Shown here: piece by piece, positions 15,801 through 24,335 of the stretch
Position numbering within the stretch: position 1 is the stretch's first letter
Layout: every line of letters begins with the position of its first letter
NCBI GenBank assembly: GCA_020438105.1
Contig: JAGQVE010000021.1
Coordinates: 1-64,000 of the forward strand
Source: Bacteroidales bacterium
GTDB lineage: Bacteria; Bacteroidota; Bacteroidia; Bacteroidales; JAADJA01
Direction: 5' to 3'
DNA: 64,000 nucleotides
Notes under the pieces: generated by a model
Told to the model about the DNA's origin: nothing
Databases searched by the model: none
The model's input: only the letters and a program-made list of their open reading frames with translations
Translations under genes and position numbers: made by a program

Positions 15801-17267
15801 ATTGACTTTGTAAATGTTCGGTACTCTTTTGCCGACCAACTCCACTTCCAAAAAAACCGGCTGTTCTGGTCAAATATGATCATCTATGATTCTATAGGCA
15901 ACCAGGCAACCGTTTCAGGTTCCTTTTCGCATGAACATTTAAAACAGTTTTACCTCGATATGGATCTGAAAACGGACCAACTGCTTGGACTGAATACCAC
16001 CAAAGGGATGAATTCGGCATTTTATGGGGATGCCATTGCCAGTGGCGACATTACCATTCATGGCCCCATTGATGACCTGGTGATGAATATCAATGTTACT
16101 TCAAAGAAAGGTACCAACGTGAAAATCCCGGTAAGTTATGGAGCTGAGGTCATCAACAATGACTATATCGTTTTTGTTGATCGGGACCAGATGGTAATCC
16201 AAAATGATCAACCCGAAGAACAGATTTACGAAACCAATATCAAAGGATTGGCCCTCAACATGGAGATGAACATTACCAATGAGGCCGACATACAGATGTT
16301 CATGCCATACCAGATGGGAAATATCAGGACCAAGGGCGCAGGAAATCTTATACTTAATATTACCCCTACATCGGAGATGACCATGGATGGAGAATATATT
16401 ATCGATCGGGGTTCTTTCTTTTTCACCTTGCAAAACATTATCAACCGTGATTTTGACATCAAGCGCGGAAGCCGCGTTACGTGGACCGGCGATCCATATG
16501 ACGCCAGGATCAACATGACTGCTGTTTATAAAGTTAAAACCAAATTAGGGGAATACGGACCACAGGAAGATTCCGCTACAAGGGTTCCTGTAAATTGTAT
16601 CATTGCATTATCCAACCGCTTGCTCGACCCGGAAATCCGCTTCCGTATTGAATTCCCTGATCTAAGTGATGATTCAAAGCAGTATGTTTATTCAAGGCTC
16701 GATACGACAGACCAGGCCCTGATGAGTCAGCAAATGATATCGCTTTTGGTTTTGAACAGTTTTTACCAGGGAACAGGCTATTCAGGATCAGTAGGGTTTA
16801 ACACCTATTCATTGCTCACCAATCAGCTTAACAACTGGCTTTCGGGAATCAGTAAAGATTTTGATATCGGGGTAAATTATCGCCCCGGCGATGCCACTGC
16901 TTCACGCGAGGTGGAGGTTGCCCTTTCAACACAGCTTTTTGATGATCGCGTTCTGATAGATGGAAATCTTGGTGTGCGCGACAATACAAATACCGAGAAC
17001 ACCAATGACATCGTTGGAGAAGTAACCGTGGAAGTTAAAATTACACAAGATGGTAAACTGAGAGGTAAAGTTTTTAATAAATCAAACGACAACCTGTTGT
17101 ACAAAAACTATGCGCCCTATACGCAAGGGGTGGGCATTTTTTATGAGTTTAACCGGCTCAGTTTGCGGCATCTATTTGGAATAAGAAAAGAGGAAGATGA
17201 AAAGAAAATAACTCAAAATCTCACACCCCAACAAAGCGTAAGCAACACAACGCCCAATTCAAATTGA
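12831..17267 (+). CDS. tamB: Translocation and assembly module TamB-like protein (DUF490)
   Basis: The long protein (1478 residues from TTG 12831) has one N-terminal membrane helix (LILTGLLAFIISVLLLM). A very long series of beta-strand repeats follows, and a DUF490 domain lies at the C-terminus (from about residue 1130, including DIQMFMPYQMGNIRTKGAGN). TamB/AsmA-like proteins span the periplasm and are linked to lipid transport and outer-membrane protein assembly. There is no ATG at the start. The frame is open back to 12786, and an ATT at 12798 would add IIKIKILKIGV, a more usual charged lead-in to the helix, so the true start may be a rare codon upstream of 12831. Confidence 0.88.
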   Translation: MILTGLLAFIISVLLLMRDPVMQTVLARVATGYVSKKLNTEVKINKLNIRSFRSVGVYGFLVKDHYLDTLLFTESLDVKFRNLLYLKGQFDLRSVSLDHADFNLIKYKTDDRTNLMLIVEKFKQEDSTKNAGKPISFTLEHLEVTNGHFKHDDQQEIPEFNQVDFNHTELLNVNFIAENINFENDTLSLQIQQVDLYEKSGFRVDSLSCTFWLGPDMLKADNLLVSTPRNKLDLDLLFTFAGFRDFSDFVNQVKIDTEIRPSEVNLTEVGYFAPVMYQMDNRLKIMGKIKGTVNNFKARELKFAFGETTQFRGDVQMNGLPNFEETFNHLSITHLKTSAEDVRNFKIPSGSGDIPLPEILDRFGVVLIEGKFTGFYNDFVSYGSFETKLGNINTDLLLRMNKWNTVEYEGKLASNHFNVGKLFNIENHVKTLDLTANVNGSGVSFDNMKVDMIGTIDSLNFFDNVYNEIVLNGELDKKIFTGSIGIDDELGHLDFSGTLNYREQIPSYNFTANIKDAYLDQINFIKRDSTSRLTTKLTMNFMGDEIDNMQGIITLDSTRYHEDKLDLRMDDFTLSITRDSTKYGIIRLYSDIVDANLEGQFRLREFPENALQIFNTYLDTLVSGIDTMKLQLVDQDFYFDIDLKNTLPLTRLFVPDLEVSENTKIYGGYNSRIQNLFFDGSSPEITYKGIKFKNWYSEFYISNDQVHFTTGSDRVNLTDTLVMDSIQTQIAIKNNNIHYNITWNDAHNYSFSKGDLSGDFKFLGKEKFRFNFKDSQITFADTIWRFQPSNAIVFDSSVITFQNLALESTNQRIGISGKASNDPQDTVYVQFQKFNLSNFDLLLENVDVNLDGIIDGNLKIIDIYQTPFYLTDLFLQNFYFNGERLGDAQIISRWDPREKAFNIHSDFIYTGNIGQRKILGVNGKYYPQRKDNNFDFDITMDNYRIKTLEPFTQSFSSDLRGYATGKLRLTGSTEHPDLSGDIDVNHGSMLIDFVNVRYSFADQLHFQKNRLFWSNMIIYDSIGNQATVSGSFSHEHLKQFYLDMDLKTDQLLGLNTTKGMNSAFYGDAIASGDITIHGPIDDLVMNINVTSKKGTNVKIPVSYGAEVINNDYIVFVDRDQMVIQNDQPEEQIYETNIKGLALNMEMNITNEADIQMFMPYQMGNIRTKGAGNLILNITPTSEMTMDGEYIIDRGSFFFTLQNIINRDFDIKRGSRVTWTGDPYDARINMTAVYKVKTKLGEYGPQEDSATRVPVNCIIALSNRLLDPEIRFRIEFPDLSDDSKQYVYSRLDTTDQALMSQQMISLLVLNSFYQGTGYSGSVGFNTYSLLTNQLNNWLSGISKDFDIGVNYRPGDATASREVEVALSTQLFDDRVLIDGNLGVRDNTNTENTNDIVGEVTVEVKITQDGKLRGKVFNKSNDNLLYKNYAPYTQGVGIFYEFNRLSLRHLFGIRKEEDEKKITQNLTPQQSVSNTTPNSN

Positions 17268-17295
17268 TCGTATATTTGCCAAAAATTTCGGTATC

Positions 17296-17766
17296 ATGAT
17301 CCAACGTATACAAACACTTTTTCTGGCCCTGACGGCCATCATTTCCATAGCCATGTTCTTTACACCACTGGCCACTTTTTTCTCCGATTTCTATTATCTG
17401 CGCCTATATCTTTATAAGTTTGAAAACACTACTCCAGGCTCCGATCTGCAATTCAGTTTTATAACTATTTTGCCAATGCTTGTTTTAAATGCGGCCCTGG
17501 TTGTAATCACTGTTTATACTATTTTCAAATTCAAAAACAGGATACTTCAAATTCGCCTTGTCCGGTTTGCAATGTTACTATCTATGCTGCTCATCGTGGG
17601 TATTTTCCTTTTGTATCCCAATGTTGTGATCAAACAAACAGACGCTGTATCGGAATTCAATATCGGTGCTTATATTCCTATTTTAAACTTGTTATTCCTG
17701 TTCCTGGTTAATCAATACATCACCAAAGACGAACGCCTGATACGTTCGATGGATCGACTCAGATAA
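17296..17766 (+). CDS. DUF4293 family membrane protein
   Basis: This 156-residue protein begins MIQRIQTLFLALTAIISIAM and has four hydrophobic helices (about residues 8-27, 55-75, 88-108 and 125-143), the pattern of the Bacteroidota DUF4293 family. The function is unknown. It follows tamB by 28 bp on the same strand and is probably co-transcribed. Confidence 0.8.
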   Translation: MIQRIQTLFLALTAIISIAMFFTPLATFFSDFYYLRLYLYKFENTTPGSDLQFSFITILPMLVLNAALVVITVYTIFKFKNRILQIRLVRFAMLLSMLLIVGIFLLYPNVVIKQTDAVSEFNIGAYIPILNLLFLFLVNQYITKDERLIRSMDRLR

Positions 17767-17786
17767 AATCCTTAATTTCTGATAAT

Positions 17787-18299
17787 TTAAACCTGGTTCA
17801 TTTTTGTATTTCGGTCAACCTCAATGATCTCCAGGTCCTTTATGGAATTACCTTCCACTACAAAGGTCATAAAGGTAATTTTAGTGTGTAACCCAAATTT
17901 ACCGGCAGCTCCCGGATTTAGATGAAGCAAATCATAGTTTTCATCATAAATAACTTTTAAAATGTGAGAATGACCGGTGATGAATAAGCCGGGTTTTTCT
18001 TTCTCTATTAAGGTTTTTGCTCTTTTCACATATTTTCCGGGATACCCGCCGATATGAATCATTAGTACCTTAATATCCTCACACATAAATGCATGCACCT
18101 CCGGGCAGTGATTGCGGACAGATTGTCCGTCGATATTGCCATACACGGCTTTTACCGGCTTTATTGCCTGAAGGTCGTAAAGCACCTGAACATCACCCAC
18201 ATCGCCGGCATGCCATATTTCATCCACGTTTGTAAAAATCTCGAAAACCCTTTGTGGAACAAATCCATGTGTATCAGAAATGAGTCCTATTCGTTTCAT
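17787..18299 (-). CDS. YfcE/MJ0936-family metallophosphoesterase
   Basis: The 170-residue protein carries the calcineurin-like metal-binding motifs in order: GLISDTHGFV (D8, H10), IWHAGDVGD (D33), VYGNIDG (N55 region) and, near the end, LFITGHSHILKV with LNPGAAGKFG. Such enzymes hydrolyse phosphodiesters; the natural substrate is not known. It converges on the DUF4293 gene with a gap of 20 bp. Confidence 0.88.
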   Translation of the reverse strand: MKRIGLISDTHGFVPQRVFEIFTNVDEIWHAGDVGDVQVLYDLQAIKPVKAVYGNIDGQSVRNHCPEVHAFMCEDIKVLMIHIGGYPGKYVKRAKTLIEKEKPGLFITGHSHILKVIYDENYDLLHLNPGAAGKFGLHTKITFMTFVVEGNSIKDLEIIEVDRNTKMNQV

Positions 18300-18410
18300 T
18301 CAATTCAGAGGTGAGCTCGCTAAATTAATAAAAAGGATTGAACATCACCCTGCTGAACTAAAGGGTATGCCTTGCTTTATTCAATTAACAATAGATTAAT
18401 AGATTCTAAA

Positions 18411-19235
18411 TCAATAGATCTGCCCGGGATTGGGGATGGTACCCCCCACCGAATTATTTGCAAGGTCGAATCGCAAATCAAACTCCATGATCGTTCGTAC
18501 GGCTATATCATTTTTTAGGCCCGGATACCATTTTATCAGTCTTAAAACCCGGATGGCCTCTTCGGTGCACCCACCACCCACAGCATTGAGTACCACAATA
18601 TTGGAAACTCGGCCACTGGTTTCTACCACAAACTGAAGCTTAACCACACCGCTTATATTTTGCTTTTTAGCAGCATCAGGGTATTCCAGGTTATTCACAA
18701 TAAAAGTGGGCAAATTCCGGTCGATGCTGGTAAAAATAGGCCTGGGCCAATGATCCGTTTCCTCTCGCCTGTAAACCTTAAAACTGGTATCAATCTTTTC
18801 ATGTGGCCTTTCAAAATAGTTAACACCCCGCGATTTGGTGATTTTAGTATAGCGCCGTATATTAAATTTAATTTTATAGGAATGTTTTACCGTAATTGGC
18901 CGGCCCAGTTCTGTGGCAGGATTCCAGCAAATATGTTTAAAAAGCCGGATTGCCTCGGCATCCACTTCCGGCGAAACTTTCTGAATAACATCAATGTTGG
19001 ATACTGAGCCATCTTCATGAACGATGAATGATAAATCTACCGTACCCTCAATTCCCGCCTGCATGGCTTTATCGGGGTAAATCATTTCTTCATCAATAAA
19101 TTCACGCGTAAGCCGGTTGCCACCGGCGCACTCCGGCGGAAATACCGTTTGCGAACGAATCGAAAAGCTAATTACAACAAAGAAAACGAACAGCAAAAGG
19201 GTTTTCGTGGTGCTTGTTATTGTTAATTTACTCAT
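18411..19235 (-). CDS. Periplasmic protein with two TonB C-terminal domains
   Basis: After an N-terminal hydrophobic stretch (TLLLFVFFVVISFSI) come two copies of the TonB C-terminal domain. The first is at about residues 45-130 (YPDKAMQAGIEGTVDLSFIV...IDVIQKVSPEVDAEAIRLF) and the second at about 180-262 (YPDAAKKQNISGVVKLQFVV...VVLNAVGGGCTEEAIRVL). The proline-rich spacer of classical TonB is absent. The hydrophobic start ends in SIRSQ, so it could be a cleaved signal peptide or an anchor. It may energise or regulate outer-membrane receptors; without ExbB/ExbD nearby this is uncertain. Confidence 0.8.
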   Translation of the reverse strand: MSKLTITSTTKTLLLFVFFVVISFSIRSQTVFPPECAGGNRLTREFIDEEMIYPDKAMQAGIEGTVDLSFIVHEDGSVSNIDVIQKVSPEVDAEAIRLFKHICWNPATELGRPITVKHSYKIKFNIRRYTKITKSRGVNYFERPHEKIDTSFKVYRREETDHWPRPIFTSIDRNLPTFIVNNLEYPDAAKKQNISGVVKLQFVVETSGRVSNIVVLNAVGGGCTEEAIRVLRLIKWYPGLKNDIAVRTIMEFDLRFDLANNSVGGTIPNPGQIY

Positions 19236-19355
19236 AGCGGGGAGTTTGCTATAAAATTAATCATTCTACAGGAGTTAGGGTATAATATTTGATGATTTTT
19301 CATCCTTCGATCATCATCCGGATCGCTTTTCTTAACTTTACAGAAAATTTTTGCT

Positions 19356-20672
19356 ATGGAAATTGTTTACCTCATTATTGGCCTTGCAACTGGGACCGGT
19401 CTCGGGTTTCTGGCAATGAAAGGCCGTCTTTCCAAACAAAAAAACGAAGTGCAGGACTCCCTGAGCCAGCTCGACAAGGAAAAAGGCATCATTCAGGAAA
19501 AATATAATGACCTTCAAATCAGCTTTAATCAAACCAAAACAGAACTGGATGAAGAACGCAATAAAAACAGTGAATTGAATAACCGCATGGGGCGGGCTGA
19601 AGGTGAGTTTAAAAGTTTGCGCGAAAAGCTGGAAACCCAGAAAACAGAAATGGAGGAACAGCAGAAAAAATTTGCCACCGACTTTGAAAATATAGCCAAC
19701 CGGATCCTCAAAGAAAACACTAAAGAATTTTCGGAAGCAAGCCAGAAAAACATGGGTGAACTACTCAATCCATTGAAGGAGAAGATCGTCAATTTTGAAA
19801 AGAAAGTGGAAGACACTTATCAGAAAGGATTGAAAGACCAGACAGATTTGCGGGCCGAGCTGAAAAAGCTATACGACCTTAATGCAAAGATCAGCGAAGA
19901 AGCCAATAACCTTACAAAGGCATTAAAATCCGATTCCAAAAAGCAAGGCAACTGGGGAGAGGTGATACTGGAGAGAATTTTGGAAAGATCAGGCCTGGTA
20001 AAAGGACAGGAATATGAAACGCAGGTGACAGCACGTGGTGAGTCGGGTGAAATGCTGCGCCCGGATGTGATCGTAAAACTTCCAGAGGACAAACACATTA
20101 TCATCGACTCCAAAGTGTCGCTGGTGGCCTATGAGGCTTTTGCAAATGCTGAAGATGAAACACAACGGGAAGCATTTTTAAAGCAACATATCGAGTCGAT
20201 CAAAAACCATGTAAAGCAGTTAAGCGATAAAAACTATCAGCATGCCGGCCTTTTTGATGCGCCTGATTTCGTGCTCCTTTTTATGCCCATCGAACCCGCT
20301 TTCAGTTCAGCCATTCAGGCGGATATCAGCCTTTTCAACTATGCGTGGGAAAAACAAATTGTAATTGTGAGTCCATCCACCCTGCTGGCTACTTTGCGCA
20401 CTGTTGCCTCCATCTGGAAGCATGAAAAGCAAACCCAGAATGCCCTGGAAATTGCCCGGCAGGGCGGAGCTTTATATGATAAATTTGTTAATTTCCTGAA
20501 AGATCTGGAAGATGTTGGAACCCACATAGGCCGATTGGAAAAATCATACACGGAAGCCCGCAAAAAACTGGTGGATGGCAGTGGCAACCTTATTCGCAGG
20601 GTGGAAACATTAAAGGAACTGGGTGCTAAAACCACCAAAGATATTCCTGAAAGTTTTATTGAAAACAATTAA
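19356..20672 (+). CDS. rmuC: DNA recombination protein RmuC
   Basis: The 438-residue protein starts with one membrane helix (EIVYLIIGLATGTGLGFLAM). A long coiled coil (about residues 25-180) follows, then the RmuC nuclease-like domain (about 190-400). That domain contains KQGNWGEVILERILERSGL, RPDVIVKLPEDKHIIIDSKVS, and LLFMPIEPAF. In E. coli RmuC limits inversions between short inverted repeats; the core resembles restriction-type nucleases, and the D...DSK residues fit this. It is followed after four bases by the GWxTD gene. Confidence 0.93.
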   Translation: MEIVYLIIGLATGTGLGFLAMKGRLSKQKNEVQDSLSQLDKEKGIIQEKYNDLQISFNQTKTELDEERNKNSELNNRMGRAEGEFKSLREKLETQKTEMEEQQKKFATDFENIANRILKENTKEFSEASQKNMGELLNPLKEKIVNFEKKVEDTYQKGLKDQTDLRAELKKLYDLNAKISEEANNLTKALKSDSKKQGNWGEVILERILERSGLVKGQEYETQVTARGESGEMLRPDVIVKLPEDKHIIIDSKVSLVAYEAFANAEDETQREAFLKQHIESIKNHVKQLSDKNYQHAGLFDAPDFVLLFMPIEPAFSSAIQADISLFNYAWEKQIVIVSPSTLLATLRTVASIWKHEKQTQNALEIARQGGALYDKFVNFLKDLEDVGTHIGRLEKSYTEARKKLVDGSGNLIRRVETLKELGAKTTKDIPESFIENN

Positions 20673-20676
20673 TTGC

Positions 20677-21936
20677 ATGTATTTAAAAAGAATCATCACT
20701 TTAATCGCTGTTACTTTATTTGTTCAACCTTCATTTTCGCAACACATCCGAAAACTGTCAAAACAGGACCTTTCGTCGATGTACAGCGAATTTAGTTTTA
20801 CCAGTTTTCAGAGTTCAGTGTATCATAAAAATGATTCTGTTTCAACGGTATACCTGGGTGTTAAACCGGATGATTTTTCGTTTTTACCGGACACCTTGAA
20901 TGGCCCGCTTACAGCCAGGATCGGGGTTTTTTACGAGCTCTTTAACGATTGGGACGCCAAATTACCCTACGACACCGGATCCATCATGGTAACCGATACC
21001 AGCAGCATTGGCAAATCGTTGGAGATGATCATCAACCTTGATGTTGAAATTACCTATCCCTCAGAGCAAATACTTATCGTTACGTTGATTGACAAAAATA
21101 AAGACGACAAAAGGGTAAGTAAAATTATTCCAATTGATAAAATGAATAAGTACGGAAGGCAAAATTTCCATTTAACGGATGAAAGTGGATTCAGCCTGTT
21201 TGGCAATGCACTTGGCAATGATGATCAATTTCGATTTGAATATCCGGATACCAGTATTAGGCAGGTTTTCATTCGCTACTACAATAAATCATTTTCGCTG
21301 GCAAAACCACCATTTGTCCTCGAGAAGGAAGAAACTTACCAGTTTGAGCCCGATAGTTTTTTCACCATTAACCTTACAAAAGGCAACTCTCCGCTACTTG
21401 AACTCCCCTATGATGGCATTTATCATTTCCAGGTGGATTTAAACAAACCTGATGGATTCACTCTTTTCCATTTTACCGAAGGATTTCCAGCCGTTACCAC
21501 ACCCGCCCAGGCACTAGAGCCATTGCGCTATTTATCTACCCAAAAAGAATATGACCGCTTGATCGAATATGACGATTACAAAGTGGCAGTGGACAGTTTC
21601 TGGCTGGTGCGGGCATCCAAAAAACCGGAGCGTGCTAAAAACATGATCAAGAAATATTACTCCAGGGTGGAAACGGCAAACATTGAATTTTCATCTTTTC
21701 ATGAAGGCTGGAAAACCGACCGGGGTTTGATTTACATCATCTATGGCCCGCCGACGGAGGTTTACCGGAAAGAGAAGGAGGAAGAGTGGATTTATGGAGA
21801 ACGGAACAATCCCATGTCCATCCATTTTTTCTTTTCAAAAGCTGAAAATCCTTTTAGTGATAATGACTACCGGTTGCAACGCTCAGCCTCCTATAAAACA
21901 AGCTGGTTTATTGCTATTGAAAACTGGCGGCGGTAA
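20677..21936 (+). CDS. GWxTD-domain secreted protein
   Basis: The ATG at 20677 gives a 419-residue protein with a signal peptide (RIITLIAVTLFVQPSFSQ). The C-terminal third holds the domain's name motif, GWKTDRGLIYIIYGPPTEVY (from about residue 344), followed by EEEWIYGE. GWxTD proteins are common in Bacteroidota and related phyla and have no established function. The longer open frame upstream (to 20623) would overlap rmuC and lacks a signal peptide at its start, so I prefer 20677. Confidence 0.85.
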   Translation: MYLKRIITLIAVTLFVQPSFSQHIRKLSKQDLSSMYSEFSFTSFQSSVYHKNDSVSTVYLGVKPDDFSFLPDTLNGPLTARIGVFYELFNDWDAKLPYDTGSIMVTDTSSIGKSLEMIINLDVEITYPSEQILIVTLIDKNKDDKRVSKIIPIDKMNKYGRQNFHLTDESGFSLFGNALGNDDQFRFEYPDTSIRQVFIRYYNKSFSLAKPPFVLEKEETYQFEPDSFFTINLTKGNSPLLELPYDGIYHFQVDLNKPDGFTLFHFTEGFPAVTTPAQALEPLRYLSTQKEYDRLIEYDDYKVAVDSFWLVRASKKPERAKNMIKKYYSRVETANIEFSSFHEGWKTDRGLIYIIYGPPTEVYRKEKEEEWIYGERNNPMSIHFFFSKAENPFSDNDYRLQRSASYKTSWFIAIENWRR

Positions 21937-21949
21937 GCAAGCAAAATAT

Positions 21950-23119
21950 TTATTTCCCGTTTTTTCTTCTTTCCATTTCCTTCAGGATCAACCCCAGCTC
22001 CCGCCCCGTTTGACCGGAAATAGAGGTATTTTCTTCGGTCCTTCTGATAAGATATGGTAATACCGAGCGCACCGGCCCAAAAGGCATGTACTTGGCAACA
22101 TTGTAACCTTCGTTGGCCAGGTTAAAACTGATGTGATCACTCATGCCGTACAATTGCGAAAACCAGCAGCGTTTATCATCCTTTTTAATGCCATGTTCGG
22201 CCATGAGTTCGGTCATGTAACGTGAGCTGTATTCGTTGTGTGTTCCGTTGAAAATGGAAATACGGTCGATCCTTTCAATGCAGAACTTCAAAGCGGCATT
22301 GTAAGCCCTGTCGGTGCTGTCTTTATCAGGATGAATGGGATCAGCGTAACCCCCTTCGGCGGCGCGTGCCCGCTCCTTTTCCATGTATGCGCCACGAACA
22401 AATTTTGCTCCTAAATAATATCCTTTTTCAACCGCGCGGTTATAGGCTTTTTCGAGCACTTCCAGCCGGTCGACGCGGTACATTTGATAGGTATTGAATA
22501 CGATGGCTTTTTCTTTATTGAATTTTTCCATATTGGCATCCACCACTTCATCGATGAAGTTCTGGTAAGCCACATCTTCGGCGTCAATCAGGATGGGAAC
22601 GCCATTATCAAAAGCTGTTTGACAGAGTTTGGTAACCCTTTGCCTGAAATTGTTGGCTTCCATTTTTTCACTTTCGGAAAGTTTTTCGCCGGCTCTCACT
22701 TTTTCAAGAACCGTTTCAAGGGTAAATGCTGTTGGTTTAAAAACCGCAAATGGAATATTTTCGTCTTTGGCAGCATTAAAAACGGTTTTAAGCGTTTCCT
22801 CCATGGCGCTATTGATTTCTTCCAGTGTTTCGGTGCCTTCGATGGAGTAATCCAAAATCGCTTTTACATTGTGTTTTTCAATAACTCGTACATTGGGCAT
22901 ACACTCCTCTATGGTTTCTCCTCCCACAAAATGCCTGTAAATAGTTGGTTTTACAGCCCAGGCCACCGGCAAATGGGCTTTCATGGCAAATCGCGATAAA
23001 TATTTTCCAGAGTTAACCAGCAAATTACTGCTGATCATTTTAAACAGAAATTGTGCTCTTTTCAGGTCTTTATCTGATTTACTGCTGAACGCAATCTCAG
23101 TATTTTCAAACGACAACAT
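21950..23119 (-). CDS. Proline dehydrogenase
   Basis: This 389-residue protein is a single-domain FAD-dependent proline dehydrogenase, which oxidises proline to pyrroline-5-carboxylate and feeds electrons to quinone. Visible motifs include ILIDAEDVAYQNFIDEV (about 197-213), YYLGAKFVRGAYMEKERARA (about 248-267, with the active-site RGAY), FNGTHNEYSSRYM (about 306-318) and QLYGMSDHISFNLANEGYNV (about 341-360). The C-terminus has RRTEENTSISGQTGRE, where the arginines bind the substrate carboxylate. The partner P5C dehydrogenase is not nearby. Confidence 0.92.
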   Translation of the reverse strand: MLSFENTEIAFSSKSDKDLKRAQFLFKMISSNLLVNSGKYLSRFAMKAHLPVAWAVKPTIYRHFVGGETIEECMPNVRVIEKHNVKAILDYSIEGTETLEEINSAMEETLKTVFNAAKDENIPFAVFKPTAFTLETVLEKVRAGEKLSESEKMEANNFRQRVTKLCQTAFDNGVPILIDAEDVAYQNFIDEVVDANMEKFNKEKAIVFNTYQMYRVDRLEVLEKAYNRAVEKGYYLGAKFVRGAYMEKERARAAEGGYADPIHPDKDSTDRAYNAALKFCIERIDRISIFNGTHNEYSSRYMTELMAEHGIKKDDKRCWFSQLYGMSDHISFNLANEGYNVAKYMPFGPVRSVLPYLIRRTEENTSISGQTGRELGLILKEMERRKNGK

Positions 23120-23244
23120 ATTTCAATATTAATTTTTGTAATTTAGCAACGCATCAAATATTTAATCCAAAAATAGTATAAAAGATAATATTCCAAAGGA
23201 ATTAATTTTTGGCTAAATCAGGGGATTTCAAAGAATTGTAGATC

Positions 23245-24330
23245 ATGGAACAAACCATAATAAATGCAAATGGATACAGCATTTTCATCGGGAATAATGT
23301 ATTCGATACCATTCGTTCATATTTAAACCAATATGAATTTAAAGAGAATAAGATTTTTGTATTGGTGGACGAAAACACCCGTAAATATTGCCTGCCCAGG
23401 TTGATGAGCAATATACAACTGCTACAGCAGGTTCATATATTAGAGATTCCATCGGGTGAGGAATCGAAAAGCACCTCCGTTTGTTTGCAAATGTGGCAGG
23501 AGCTAAGTAAAAACGGTGCCGACCGAAATTCTGTATTGATCAATCTTGGCGGTGGCGTGGTAAGTGATTTGGGCGGATTTATTGCCTCCACCTTTAAACG
23601 GGGCATGCGATATGTCAATATCCCAACTACCTTGTTGTCGATGGTAGATGCCTCTATTGGCGGCAAAGTGGGAATTGATCTAAACGGGCTTAAAAACCAG
23701 ATTGGCGTATTTTCCAATCCACAGGTGGTGTTTATCATCCCTGAGTTTCTCGATACCCTCCCTGAACGGCAAATGATCAACGGTTTTGCTGAGATCGTAA
23801 AACATTCCCTGGTTTACGAAAAGCATTACTGGGATGAATTATCAGGATTGGTTTATAAAGAAATTGACAACTGGAAGGAGTTGATCGACACCTCGATTGA
23901 AATCAAAAATTATTTTGTAACCGAGGATCCTCATGAAACGGGCTTCAGAAAGGTGTTAAACTTTGGACATACCGTGGGGCATGCAATCGAAACTTTTTCG
24001 CTGCAACACGACGAGGTGCCTCTTTTGCACGGTGAATCCATCGCCATTGGGCTCATCTGCGAGTCGTATATTTCGAGTAAAGTAACAGGATTGCCCCAGG
24101 CCGAGCTTGATGAGATCGTTCACTATATCATGGGGAACTTCGATCAATATTTATTCAGGTCGGGGAACTTTGATATTATCCTGGATATCATGAAACATGA
24201 TAAGAAAAACAGTGGCAACCGCTTTAACTTCACCCTGTTGACTTCCATTGGCAACAGCCTGATCAACCAGCAGGTTGATTTGTCACTTATTCGCGAAAGC
24301 CTTCAATATTATCTGAACCTGCAGGTTTAG
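23245..24330 (+). CDS. aroB: 3-Dehydroquinate synthase
   Basis: The 361-residue enzyme makes 3-dehydroquinate from DAHP, the second step of the shikimate pathway. NAD- and metal-binding features are visible: SGEESKS (about 71-77), NLGGGVVSDLGGFIASTFKR (about 97-116), TTLLSMVDASIGGKVGID (about 124-141), GFAEIVKHSL (E and K near 180), and the zinc-ligand histidines in NFGHTVGHAIE (about 238-248) and LHGESIAIG (about 259-267). It lies six bases before aroA and is surely in one operon with it. Confidence 0.96.
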   Translation: MEQTIINANGYSIFIGNNVFDTIRSYLNQYEFKENKIFVLVDENTRKYCLPRLMSNIQLLQQVHILEIPSGEESKSTSVCLQMWQELSKNGADRNSVLINLGGGVVSDLGGFIASTFKRGMRYVNIPTTLLSMVDASIGGKVGIDLNGLKNQIGVFSNPQVVFIIPEFLDTLPERQMINGFAEIVKHSLVYEKHYWDELSGLVYKEIDNWKELIDTSIEIKNYFVTEDPHETGFRKVLNFGHTVGHAIETFSLQHDEVPLLHGESIAIGLICESYISSKVTGLPQAELDEIVHYIMGNFDQYLFRSGNFDIILDIMKHDKKNSGNRFNFTLLTSIGNSLINQQVDLSLIRESLQYYLNLQV

Positions 24331-24335
24331 AAATT

